Positions 1-5,791 of a stretch of 8,074 nt of DNA are shown piece by piece (position 1 is the first letter of the stretch; every line of letters starts with the position of its first letter). Both the position numbers and the translations under genes were made by a program. This stretch comes from Nanobdellota archaeon (GTDB lineage Archaea > Nanobdellota > Nanobdellia > Pacearchaeales > GW2011-AR1), in assembly GCA_018830905.1 (NCBI GenBank), contig JAHJRM010000063.1, forward strand, positions 1 to 8,074, given 5' to 3'. The notes beneath the pieces were generated by a model. That model saw only the letters and a program-made list of their open reading frames with translations, was not told the DNA's origin and did no database searches.

Positions 1-56
1 ATGTTAGGTATGTTGGTGAAATTATGATAATAACTTTTATTGGAGTTGAAAGATGA
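1..56 (+). CDS. Possible 3' end of an upstream gene (frame unresolved)
   Basis: Two forward frames are open from the window edge. One ends at TGA 25-27 with the tail MLGMLVKL. The other ends at TGA 54-56 with the tail VRYVGEIMIITFIGVER. Either could be the C-terminus of a gene that starts outside the window. Both stops overlap an ATGATAAT start-like motif (24-31 and 53-60), which would fit translational coupling to what follows. Too little is visible to assign a product. Confidence 0.3.
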   Translation, partial: VRYVGEIMIITFIGVER

Positions 57-121
57 TAATAACATTCGCGCACTGCACAAATCAAAGATTTGCTGGTGTG
101 CAAAACAGGAGGAATAAATGA
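53..121 (+). CDS. Candidate 22-aa leader peptide, copy 1
   Basis: A short ORF begins MIITFAHCTNQRF and ends at a TGA that overlaps the next ATG (ATGA). Its first seven residues mimic the ParA N-terminus (MIICFAH), but the P-loop does not follow. It may be a translated leader whose termination feeds the next start, or simply a by-product of duplication. Its start has only a weak upstream purine run (GGAGTTGAAAG). Confidence 0.25.
   Translation: MIITFAHCTNQRFAGVQNRRNK
68..101 (+). promoter_or_regulatory. Leader hairpin A
   Basis: The outer arm GCGCAC (68-73) pairs with GTGTGC (96-101) using one G.T pair. The inner arm CAAATC (78-83) pairs with GATTTG (87-92) around an AAA loop. The 3' outer arm is also part of the 97-108 arm that pairs with 126-137, so the two folds exclude each other. 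An identical copy lies at 200-233. Confidence 0.6.
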
Positions 122-137
122 TAATCTGTTTTGCACA
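97..137 (+). promoter_or_regulatory. Hairpin with SD and ATG in its loop, copy 1
   Basis: TGTGCAAAACAG (97-108) is the exact reverse complement of CTGTTTTGCACA (126-137), giving 12 bp. The 17-nt loop holds GAGG (109-112) and the ATG at 118. A near-identical structure precedes parA at 229-269. Confidence 0.6.
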
Positions 138-249
138 CTGCACGATTCTAAGAATCGCTGGTGTGCAAATGTTGGAGATAAAAAATGATAATAACATTCG
201 CGCACTGCACAAATCAAAGATTTGCTGGTGTGCAAAACAGGAGGAATAA
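118..249 (+). CDS. Candidate 43-aa leader ORF abutting parA
   Basis: An ORF starts ATGATAATCTG, preceded by AGGAGG (107-112) at a good 5-nt spacing. Its first seven residues, MIICFAH, are identical to those of ParA. It then reads through the hairpin region and ends in QEE at TAA 247-249, directly before the parA ATG at 250. No family resemblance is seen beyond the ParA-like start. It could be a leader peptide that couples translation to parA, or a decayed duplicate of the parA 5' end. The strong ribosome site and the precise abutment favour real translation, but product function cannot be inferred. Confidence 0.35.
   Translation: MIICFAHCTILRIAGVQMLEIKNDNNIRALHKSKICWCAKQEE
130..169 (+). promoter_or_regulatory. 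Leader hairpin B
   Basis: TTTGCACAC (130-138) pairs perfectly with GTGTGCAAA (161-169). Inside it, CGATTCT (143-149) pairs with AGAATCG (151-157). The outer arms match hairpin A, but the inner stem differs on both sides in a compensating way. The 5' arm overlaps the 3' arm of the 97-137 hairpin, so those folds compete. Confidence 0.6.
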
Positions 250-253
250 ATGA
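185..253 (+). CDS. Candidate 22-aa leader peptide, copy 2
   Basis: This encodes the same 22-residue peptide as 53-121. Its TGA (251-253) overlaps the parA ATG (250-252) as ATGA, a typical termination-reinitiation arrangement. It also overlaps the 43-codon ORF in another frame, so at most one of the two is likely to be translated on a given transcript. Confidence 0.25.
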   Translation: MIITFAHCTNQRFAGVQNRRNK

Positions 254-269
254 TAATCTGTTTTGCACA
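229..269 (+). promoter_or_regulatory. parA ribosome site and start in a hairpin loop
   Basis: TGTGCAAAACAG (229-240) pairs over 12 bp with CTGTTTTGCACA (258-269), which is itself the parA coding sequence for CFAH. The Shine-Dalgarno AGGAGG (239-244) begins at the end of the 5' arm and lies mostly in the loop. The ATG (250) is in the loop, 5 nt after the SD. The upstream hairpin (200-233) uses part of the same 5' arm. Translation of parA may therefore depend on which fold forms. Confidence 0.55.
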
Positions 270-1059
270 TTATAAAGGAGGAACAGGGAAGACAACTTCG
301 TGTTTGAGTGTAGCTGGGTTTTTGGCTCTTCGGGGTTATAAGGTTCTTGTTGTGGACTTGGACCCGCAGGGAAATGCTACTTCTGGGTTGGGTGTTGATA
401 AGGATACCATTAATAAAAACATGTATCATGTTATGAAGAAGAATGAGGAGATTAGTAGAATTATTGTTGCTGGACCTGTTAAGGGTTTGCATATTGCTCC
501 TGCAAAACAAGAATTGGAGTTGGCGGCTTTGAGAGCTTATCGGAGAAAGACAGAGGCGCAGGTTTTAATTAATGCACTTGAAAAAGTTAAAGGTTATTAT
601 GATTTTATTTTGATTGATACTCCTCCTGTTCACGGACATTTTATTATTAATGGGTTGGCTGCTGCAGATAAGGTTATTGTTGTTCTTGACCCTGGGGTTT
701 TTGCTCTGGAAGGTATAGAGACCTTGCAAAATGCATTTGGGAATTTCTTTGATAAGCTTGGTTTAAAGTTAAGTATCGACGCTGCTTTGATTACAAGGGC
801 TCCGGGTTTTAAATTATTTAGGAAGAATTATGCTTTGGAGATGAAAAAAGAGGTTGAGATTTTGTTGGGTCGTAAAGTGTATATGATTCCGTATTCTGAT
901 AATGTGTATGATTGTCATGTTTGGGGTTTGCCTATTTCGCATCTTAAGCCCGGGAGCAAGGTAGGTCGGGCTTATTCTAAAGTTGTTGATGATATTATTG
1001 AAGAGTTTGAAACTAAACATAAAGTAAAGGGGATGTTGGAGGAGGAAGATGAAGTTTGA
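250..1059 (+). CDS. parA: ParA/Soj/MinD-type partition ATPase
   Basis: A 269-residue P-loop ATPase of the ParA/MinD (SIMIBI) class. These proteins dimerise on ATP binding and position DNA or protein cargo. The deviant Walker A KGGTGKTT lies at residues 9-16 with the signature Lys9. The A' motif VVDLDPQGNATSGL at 34-47 has Asp36 and Asp38. Walker B is DFILIDTPP at 118-126. Length and motif order are normal for a short chromosomal or plasmid ParA without an N-terminal DNA-binding domain. The start is set by AGGAGG 5 nt upstream and by the P-loop lying close to the N-terminus. No ParB is adjacent. The next gene overlaps by 11 nt and is the best candidate partner. Cargo is unknown. The family call is secure; the symbol is used in the family sense only. 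Confidence 0.93.
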   Translation: MIICFAHYKGGTGKTTSCLSVAGFLALRGYKVLVVDLDPQGNATSGLGVDKDTINKNMYHVMKKNEEISRIIVAGPVKGLHIAPAKQELELAALRAYRRKTEAQVLINALEKVKGYYDFILIDTPPVHGHFIINGLAAADKVIVVLDPGVFALEGIETLQNAFGNFFDKLGLKLSIDAALITRAPGFKLFRKNYALEMKKEVEILLGRKVYMIPYSDNVYDCHVWGLPISHLKPGSKVGRAYSKVVDDIIEEFETKHKVKGMLEEEDEV

Positions 1060-1504
1060 TTATTATATTTTTATAGACTATTCTGAAAATTTAATTGGAT
1101 ATAGTATAATTGAAAAGGAGAGGATTGGGGAACTATTACTTAAAATATCCAGGTTTAGACATTATAAAAATACAAGGAATAAACAGATTTATTTAAAGAA
1201 CATTAAAAAGACAATTAAAAGGGAAAATATTGAATCATACTTTCTGAAATTAAAAATAAATAAGATGTATCAAAATATGGATATTTATTCAGATGTTCTT
1301 GAATTTATTAAGAGACATGATAATTGTTTAATTTTTGTTTCAGTTGATAATCGACAGTATGGTGCATTTAATAAAATAGTGGGTTTTGTAAAAAGGAATG
1401 GTGTTGTTGTAAAAAAAGAAAGTGAACTTATTGAAAGAACTCCTGAATATCAAGTAAGTCTTGTTTTAGATAATTTATTGAATATAGAGAGGTTGAGAGA
1501 ATGA
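1049..1504 (+). CDS. Hypothetical protein, possible RNase H-like fold, coupled to parA
   Basis: A 151-residue basic protein rich in Lys, Ile and Asn, not recognised. Its start overlaps the end of parA by 11 nt and is preceded by GGAGGAGG (1038-1045), so the two are very likely co-translated. It opens with a hydrophobic strand ending in Asp10 (YYIFIDYSENLIGYSI). A second strand carries Asp100 (LIFVSVDNRQYG), and a late helix carries Asp141 (SLVLDNLLNIE). That spacing recalls RNase H-like proteins such as DUF3800, which start with a YIFIDES-type strand. This is inference from pattern only. The usual ParB features (helix-turn-helix, GERR box) are absent. It is more A/T-rich in codon use than parA, which may mean a different origin. 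A structure prediction would decide the fold. Confidence 0.75.
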   Translation: MKFDYYIFIDYSENLIGYSIIEKERIGELLLKISRFRHYKNTRNKQIYLKNIKKTIKRENIESYFLKLKINKMYQNMDIYSDVLEFIKRHDNCLIFVSVDNRQYGAFNKIVGFVKRNGVVVKKESELIERTPEYQVSLVLDNLLNIERLRE

Positions 1505-1650
1505 GAAAATTTAAATATAGGGTTATGGCGTCCGTCTATCCTACTCCCCATACCAACGCAAAGCGTATATGGATTTCGTCAGGTCGCGTTCCCCTATATA
1601 AGTATATAATAGTAAGGAACTATATAAAACTTTCGATTAAAGATGCTTAA
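1501..1650 (+). CDS. Candidate 49-aa ORF (doubtful)
   Basis: The ORF starts at an ATGA overlap with the stop of the preceding gene and ends inside the next gene's start region (TAA 1648-1650). The predicted product is basic. Its middle codons (TCC, GTC, CCC, ACC) are C-rich and unlike its neighbours, and the same stretch folds into a closed structure. An RNA element therefore seems the more likely explanation, with the ORF incidental. Confidence 0.2.
   Translation: MRKFKYRVMASVYPTPHTNAKRIWISSGRVPLYKYIIVRNYIKLSIKDA
1515..1599 (+). ncRNA. Candidate structured RNA element
   Basis: ATATAGGG (1515-1522) pairs perfectly with CCCTATAT (1592-1599), closing an 85-nt domain. Inside, CCATA (1548-1552) pairs with TATGG (1568-1572), topped by ACGC/GCGT around an AAA loop (1556-1566). 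The segment is clearly more GC-rich than its surroundings, a known mark of structured RNA in AT-rich genomes. No known class (tRNA, 5S, SRP, C/D or H/ACA box) was recognised. The strand is uncertain. It may be a 5' or 3' UTR element of the adjoining genes. Confidence 0.35.
1595..1627 (+). promoter_or_regulatory. TATA-rich promoter region for the coiled-coil gene
   Basis: Three overlapping TATA-like runs (TATATAAG 1595-1602, GTATATAATAG about 1602-1612, CTATATAAAA about 1619-1628) precede the ATG at 1643. The middle box would place the transcript start about 10 nt before the ATG. This fits the lack of any Shine-Dalgarno sequence there and suggests near-leaderless expression. Confidence 0.5.
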
Positions 1651-2203
1651 AGTAATAAGAAGCCCTGCAAGGAGAATTGATTTTAAGAAAGAGAAATTTA
1701 TTGAACCTGCTCGAGGGCAGAGAGTTTTGAAGGATGTTGCTAAGTTTGAAAATGCTAAAAGAGTAGATGAGAGGTTAAAGGCATTGGAGAGTGCTGGTGA
1801 GATTGTTGAAAAAATTCAAGAAGAAATAGATGCTCGGGTTGGGAGTATTGAAGAGAGGGAGAAGCTTTTGATTAAGAAGGAGAAAGAGTTGGGGAAGATG
1901 GCTGAGCTTTGGGCAAGTTTGAATAATCTTGATTTGAAAGAATTGAATAAAGAAGATTTGAAGAATATTGTTGGGGGGCAGAAAGGTTTTGTTAAGGAAT
2001 TAATTGAGAGTTATATTGAGTCTAGTGGTCGGGAGAAAGAGTTAATAGATAAAATTGAGAAGTTAAGGGAGAAGCCTTGGATGGGTAAGGGGAGTTCAGA
2101 AGTTGTTCGGGAGAATGAAGATTTGAAGGCTCGGAATAAGGAATTGGGGGCTGAGATAGATAGAGTTTTAGAAGAGATTGAGAAGATGCAATCTGAGAAT
2201 TGA
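1643..2203 (+). CDS. Coiled-coil protein of unknown function
   Basis: A 186-residue, highly charged, Glu/Lys-rich protein that was not recognised. A basic N-terminus (residues 1-40, with RSPARR) may bind nucleic acid or be disordered. Heptad-like helices follow at about 40-88, 120-145 and 153-186, separated by a Leu/Asn-rich link (90-112) and a Gly/Pro/Trp hinge (144-152, EKPWMGKGS). No signal peptide or membrane segment is seen. There is no Shine-Dalgarno sequence, and TATA boxes lie close upstream, so it is probably transcribed separately from parA. Its 3' end is odd: EIEKMQ is encoded again 63 nt downstream in the same frame, after a single TGA. The ORF may have been shortened by a small duplication. 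Its role could be structural or scaffolding, by inference only. Confidence 0.75.
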   Translation: MLKVIRSPARRIDFKKEKFIEPARGQRVLKDVAKFENAKRVDERLKALESAGEIVEKIQEEIDARVGSIEEREKLLIKKEKELGKMAELWASLNNLDLKELNKEDLKNIVGGQKGFVKELIESYIESSGREKELIDKIEKLREKPWMGKGSSEVVRENEDLKARNKELGAEIDRVLEEIEKMQSEN

Positions 2204-2272
2204 TTTTCTCAAATCCTCACTTCTTACGAAGTTTCGGAGATTGAGAAGATGCAAAGACGTGAAGGAGAATAA
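2174..2272 (+). repeat. In-frame 63-bp duplication with hairpin at a gene end
   Basis: The 18-mer GAGATTGAGAAGATGCAA occurs at 2174-2191 and 2237-2254, exactly 63 bp apart. Between them lie the present stop TGA (2201-2203) and a hairpin, ACTTC-TTAC-GAAGT (2219-2232). The second copy continues in frame as EIEKMQRREGE to TAA 2270-2272. TTTTCTCAAATCCTC (2205-2219) is also a near reverse complement of the second copy, so the insert is part of a long imperfect hairpin. This may be a relic of the original C-terminus. Confidence 0.7.
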
Positions 2273-2274
2273 TT

Positions 2275-2326
2275 TAAAAAAGAGGTTAAAATCCGAAGAT
2301 CAAAACCTCTATCTACCGAAGTAGAT
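2275..2326 (-). terminator. UUCG-capped terminator hairpins beyond rpsB
   Basis: Read on the minus strand, CTAC-TTCG-GTAG within 2311-2326 and a larger hairpin (AGAGGTT/AACCTCT, 2281-2310, topped by ATC-TTCG-GAT) both carry C(UUCG)G tetraloops. The larger one is followed by six T residues. This fits a terminator for minus-strand transcription from rpsB, about 115 nt after its stop. On the plus strand no T-run follows, so a role for the coiled-coil gene is less likely. Confidence 0.5.
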
Positions 2327-2395
2327 AAATATTGGGGGTTTTTAAGGTTTATAAGTTTATCTTATTACTTTTGAGTTGTGATGTTTTGGGTGGGA

Positions 2396-2432
2396 AAAAT
2401 AATCATTCTAACTCAGAGGATAAGATTAGAAT
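2396..2432 (-). terminator. Possible first terminator of rpsB
   Basis: On the minus strand, ATTCTAA/TTAGAAT (2405-2432) forms a 7-bp hairpin with a 14-nt loop just after the rpsB stop. It is followed by GATTATTTTT. The stem is A/T-rich and weak, so the T-rich tail may matter more than the hairpin, as is usual for archaeal termination. Confidence 0.4.
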
Positions 2433-2439
2433 AATTTTA

Positions 2440-3234
2440 TTATTCCAACTCGCCAGCAAAGTCCTGAAGAGTTGCTTCAAATGGTATTTTCTTAGCTTTG
2501 CAGTATTCTCTTGCCAAAATATATAAGATACAGCCGATTGATTTTTTTGATTTGTTGTTGCATGGAATTAATTGAGTTACATGAGTTAGGAAGTTGTTTG
2601 TGTCACAAAGTGCTAATACGGGTTTCTTTAGTTTTGCCGTATCGACTAATGCGTTTTTGTCAATCCATGGGTCGCAGATTATTGTTAATTCTGATTCAAA
2701 AAAATCATCGAGTTCTAAGTTTGTTGTGATTCCTGGAGGGTACTTTTTTGTGAATGCTCTTATTCCAGTTATCTCTTCAAATTTTCTTGTTGCTTCCCAT
2801 CCTGCTTCTCTTTTACATGCAATGTAAATTTGTTTTGGTTCATATTTATTTAAGAATTTGATTGCATCTTTTAATTTCTCGTCTATTAAAGCTGTGTTGA
2901 TAACTGCTAATCCGTCTGCTCTTCTTTTGTAGACAAACTTTCTCATATGGGGAGTTATTACTTTTGTTCCCAAATGGACTGCACATTTAATATATTCTTC
3001 TAAAGGGATTAGTGTTTCTGCTTTTGGTTCTATGCTTTTCTTTTCTTCTTCAATGTCTTTTTCTGTTATCTTTTCTGAGAGTTCTTGAATTTCTTTATCT
3101 GAAATATCTTCAGGTAGTTTTTCTGAAGGTTTCTTATTATGGATTGGTCTCTCTTCATTCTCTTCATTGTCTTCACTCTCTCCAGACATTTTTTCTTTTA
3201 GTTCTTGGGCTAATGATTTTTCTTTGGGTGTCAT
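2440..3234 (-). CDS. rpsB: Small-subunit ribosomal protein uS2 (archaeal S2)
   Basis: A 264-residue protein of the universal S2 family, which binds the 30S head-body junction late in assembly. The S2 core runs from about residue 75 to 255: IPLEEYIKCAVHLGTK (76-91), RKFVYKRRADGLAVI (98-112), YPPGITTN (165-172), ICDPWIDKNALVDTAK (186-201), LALCDTNN (207-214) and IPCNNKSKKSIG (223-234). All match the archaeal/eukaryotic type. Residues 1-75 are an acidic, Lys/Glu-rich low-complexity extension that most archaeal S2 proteins lack, so the family's usual 200-230 residues are exceeded. The start at 3234 lacks a Shine-Dalgarno sequence but sits about 10 nt from a predicted transcript start. Met16 (3187-3189) is an alternative. 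It stands alone and points away from the rRNA operon. Confidence 0.95.
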   Translation of the reverse strand: MTPKEKSLAQELKEKMSGESEDNEENEERPIHNKKPSEKLPEDISDKEIQELSEKITEKDIEEEKKSIEPKAETLIPLEEYIKCAVHLGTKVITPHMRKFVYKRRADGLAVINTALIDEKLKDAIKFLNKYEPKQIYIACKREAGWEATRKFEEITGIRAFTKKYPPGITTNLELDDFFESELTIICDPWIDKNALVDTAKLKKPVLALCDTNNFLTHVTQLIPCNNKSKKSIGCILYILAREYCKAKKIPFEATLQDFAGELE

Positions 3235-3260
3235 TTTCGTATGAAAATTAATGTGAGGGT

Positions 3261-3292
3261 TGGTTTTTAAAGGTTTCTAACGAAACCTTTAA
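3261..3292 (-). promoter_or_regulatory. rpsB promoter with overlapping perfect palindrome
   Basis: On the minus strand, GAAACCTTTAAAAACC reads as a BRE plus TATA box (TATA about 3264-3272). It predicts a transcript start near 3243, leaving a leader of about 10 nt. An 11-bp perfect inverted repeat overlaps the box: TTAAAGGTTTC (3267-3277), loop TAAC, GAAACCTTTAA (3282-3292). The palindrome could be an operator or simply a hairpin element. Confidence 0.5.
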
Positions 3293-3497
3293 TTCATTCA
3301 ACTTCTAAGGTTGAAAATTTAAAGATTTGCTTTTGTGGATTTTGATAGTGTGTAAATCTTACGAGCTATGTTGGGATATTTTGTTATTGGGGTTTTAGAA
3401 GATTATGTTTTAGGGATATCAATAAGATATTCGGAGCAATTTGGCGAAGTCAATTGCGAGAGTGTTTCCCGTCGCTGATATGCTATTTTTGTAGATA
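3293..3497. other. Intergenic region with small hairpins, no supported gene
   Basis: Between rpsB and the rRNA promoter only short structures are visible. They are TTCAAC/GTTGAA around TTCTAAG (3297-3315) and GCAATT/AATTGC (about 3436-3457). A 36-codon ORF at 3368-3478 has no ribosome site and is not credited. Confidence 0.5.
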
Positions 3498-3511
3498 GAA
3501 ACCTTTATATA
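3498..3511 (+). promoter_or_regulatory. rRNA operon promoter P1
   Basis: GAAACC (3498-3503) followed by TTTATATA (3504-3511) is a textbook archaeal BRE/TATA pair. The expected transcript start is near 3533, giving a leader of about 290 nt before 16S. Confidence 0.75.
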
Positions 3512-3608
3512 CGCCCTTTATCATACAAATTTGTAAAATGTTAATGATATTAACTGGGATGATTACCTTAAATATGAATTTAGGTAGGATGTAGTAGAGT
3601 GGTCAATA

Positions 3609-3638
3609 TAGAGAATTTTTAATATTAAAAATTCTCTA
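3609..3638 (+). repeat. 30-bp perfect palindrome in the rRNA leader
   Basis: TAGAGAATTTTTAAT (3609-3623) is followed directly by its exact reverse complement (3624-3638). In RNA it would form a near-loopless A/U-rich hairpin. Confidence 0.8.
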
Positions 3639-3639
3639 A

Positions 3640-3737
3640 GAAAAACTTTGATGCGTTTTCCTTAAGAATTAAAATTCTTAATTCTTCAACTTTCACAAGT
3701 TGAAGTCTTCGGGAATGTCAATCATTCAAAGTTTTTC
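3640..3737 (+). other. Branched structure in the pre-rRNA leader
   Basis: GAAAAACTTTGA (3640-3651) pairs over 12 bp with TCAAAGTTTTTC (3726-3737). It encloses two perfect 9-bp hairpins: TTAAGAATT/AATTCTTAA (3662-3681) and CTTCAACTT/AAGTTGAAG with loop TCAC (3684-3705). A short GAATG/CATTC hairpin follows. The domain lies in the transcribed leader between P1 and P2. It could aid rRNA folding or processing, or bind anti-termination or ribosome-assembly factors. Function is not known. Confidence 0.6.
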
Positions 3738-3769
3738 AATAGTTAACCCGTCATCAAATTTTTTAAGTA

Positions 3770-3777
3770 TTTATATA
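3770..3777 (+). promoter_or_regulatory. Possible second rRNA promoter P2
   Basis: TTTATATA (3770-3777) repeats the P1 box about 55 nt before 16S and predicts a start near 3800. The BRE is weaker than at P1. A start there would omit the folded leader but keep the 3801-3814 processing arm. Confidence 0.5.
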
Positions 3778-3800
3778 GCAGATTTGGAGGAGACTTTGAG

Positions 3801-3814
3801 ATTATTTTTTAAAT
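3801..3814 (+). other. 5' arm of a 16S processing stem
   Basis: ATTATTTTTTAAAT pairs at 12 of 14 positions with ATTTAAAATATTAT at 5266-5279, just after the 16S 3' end. Archaeal pre-16S is normally excised from such a flanking stem. A clear bulge-helix-bulge was not resolved. Confidence 0.4.
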
Positions 3815-3825
3815 ATATTTCGTTA

Positions 3826-5262
<1,437 letters not shown>

Positions 5263-5353
5263 ATAATTTAAAATATTATATTTGATGAAGTTAATTATTT
5301 GATACTCTACTCTCTCAGTTAATATTGTTAGTGTTTTATGAGAGGGTTTAAGA

Positions 5354-5424
5354 GGGCCTATCGTTCAGTGGTAGGATACCTCGTTTGCAACGAGGGGACC
5401 TGGGTTCGATTCCCAGTAGGTCCA
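5354..5424 (+). tRNA. tRNA-Ala (anticodon UGC)
   Basis: A 71-nt cloverleaf. The acceptor GGGCCTA/TAGGTCC contains the alanine identity pair G3.U70, and the discriminator is A. The D stem is GTTC/GGAT, the anticodon stem CCTCG/CGAGG with loop TTTGCAA (anticodon TGC), and the T arm CTGGG-TTCGATT-CCCAG. CCA is not encoded. Its place between 16S and 23S is the usual archaeal arrangement, so it is co-transcribed with the rRNAs. No intron is seen. Confidence 0.97.
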
Positions 5425-5459
5425 TTGAGGTGAAGGAAAAATAAACAAGGAGAAAGAAA

Positions 5460-5579
5460 ATGGAAGAAAAACATTTAATAATATTAGAGAAAGGATATAT
5501 TGAAAAAAGTCCAATTTATGAAATGGACTATCCAGTAATCATTGAGGAGTATTCGCCTCTAGTAAAATTATTAGAATAA
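5460..5579 (+). CDS. Small 39-aa ORF inside the rRNA operon spacer
   Basis: An ORF of 39 codons begins MEEKHLIILEKGYIEK and ends VKLLE at TAA 5577-5579. AAGGAG (5447-5452) lies 7 nt before the ATG, an ideal match to this organism's 16S 3' end. The product is acidic, with alternating hydrophobic residues, and is not recognised. It sits 35 nt after tRNA-Ala and about 280 nt before 23S, where spacers are normally non-coding and excised. Either the spacer is translated before or after processing, or the ORF is chance. The SD strength and its isolation among spacer hairpins favour a real gene moderately. Codon use fits the AT-rich genome. Confidence 0.45.
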   Translation: MEEKHLIILEKGYIEKSPIYEMDYPVIIEEYSPLVKLLE

Positions 5580-5591
5580 ATCACAAATCAT

Positions 5592-5705
5592 ATTCATTAA
5601 TTTAATGAATCTCCGTCGGGAGATAAAACACGAACCCTATTCAAAATCTTTGATTTTGAATAGAAAAATCCAGAGATTCCCTTCGGGAATATCAAGATGG
5701 ATTTT
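5592..5705 (+). repeat. Cluster of spacer hairpins
   Basis: Four adjacent inverted repeats follow the small ORF. They are ATTCATTAA/TTAATGAAT (5592-5610), ATCTCC-GTCG-GGAGAT (5609-5624), CTATTCAAAATC-TTT-GATTTTGAATAG (5637-5663), and AAAATCC/GGATTTT (5665-5705) enclosing ATTCCC-TTC-GGGAAT (5676-5690). They probably shape pre-rRNA processing. The first two share two bases and would compete. Confidence 0.6.
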
Positions 5706-5791
5706 CCTATAATGAAGTTCGGAACTGAAAAACATTCCGAGTGGAGTAGAGAGTTTATACTCAATGACACAGACAGAGAACAGTCTTAGTC

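Larger units (their letters stand above)
24..269 (+). repeat. Tandem array of parA start-region copies
   Basis: ATGATAAT occurs five times, at 24, 53, 118, 185 and 250; the last is the parA start. Units A (53-117), B (118-184) and A' (185-249) are 65-67 bp long. Positions 53-137 and 185-269 are identical over 85 bp, a period of 132 bp. Each unit begins like parA (MIITFAH or MIICFAH), then diverges into a hairpin core and ends in a purine-rich ribosome-binding sequence before the next ATG. This looks like repeated duplication of the gene's 5' end. Alternatives are an iteron-like protein-binding array or a partition site next to parA. No TATA box was found here, so parA may be read from further upstream. 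Confidence 0.85.

Noticed and set aside
24..269. CRISPR array or plasmid origin
   Set aside because: The units are contiguous with no variable spacers of even length, each encodes a parA-like start, and no replication gene is adjacent.
2332..2729. Plus-strand ORFs over the end of rpsB
   Set aside because: They are mostly opposite the clearly real rpsB frame. The residues are Leu/Phe/Cys-rich, as reverse reads of such genes usually are.
3368..3478. A 36-codon ORF upstream of the rRNA promoter
   Set aside because: No ribosome-binding sequence, no recognisable product and no TATA box at a fitting distance. An ORF of this length is expected by chance.
5281..5330. C/D box sRNA in the spacer (TTGATGA ... 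CTCAG)
   Set aside because: The C box is imperfect and no D box CTGA is found at a suitable distance.
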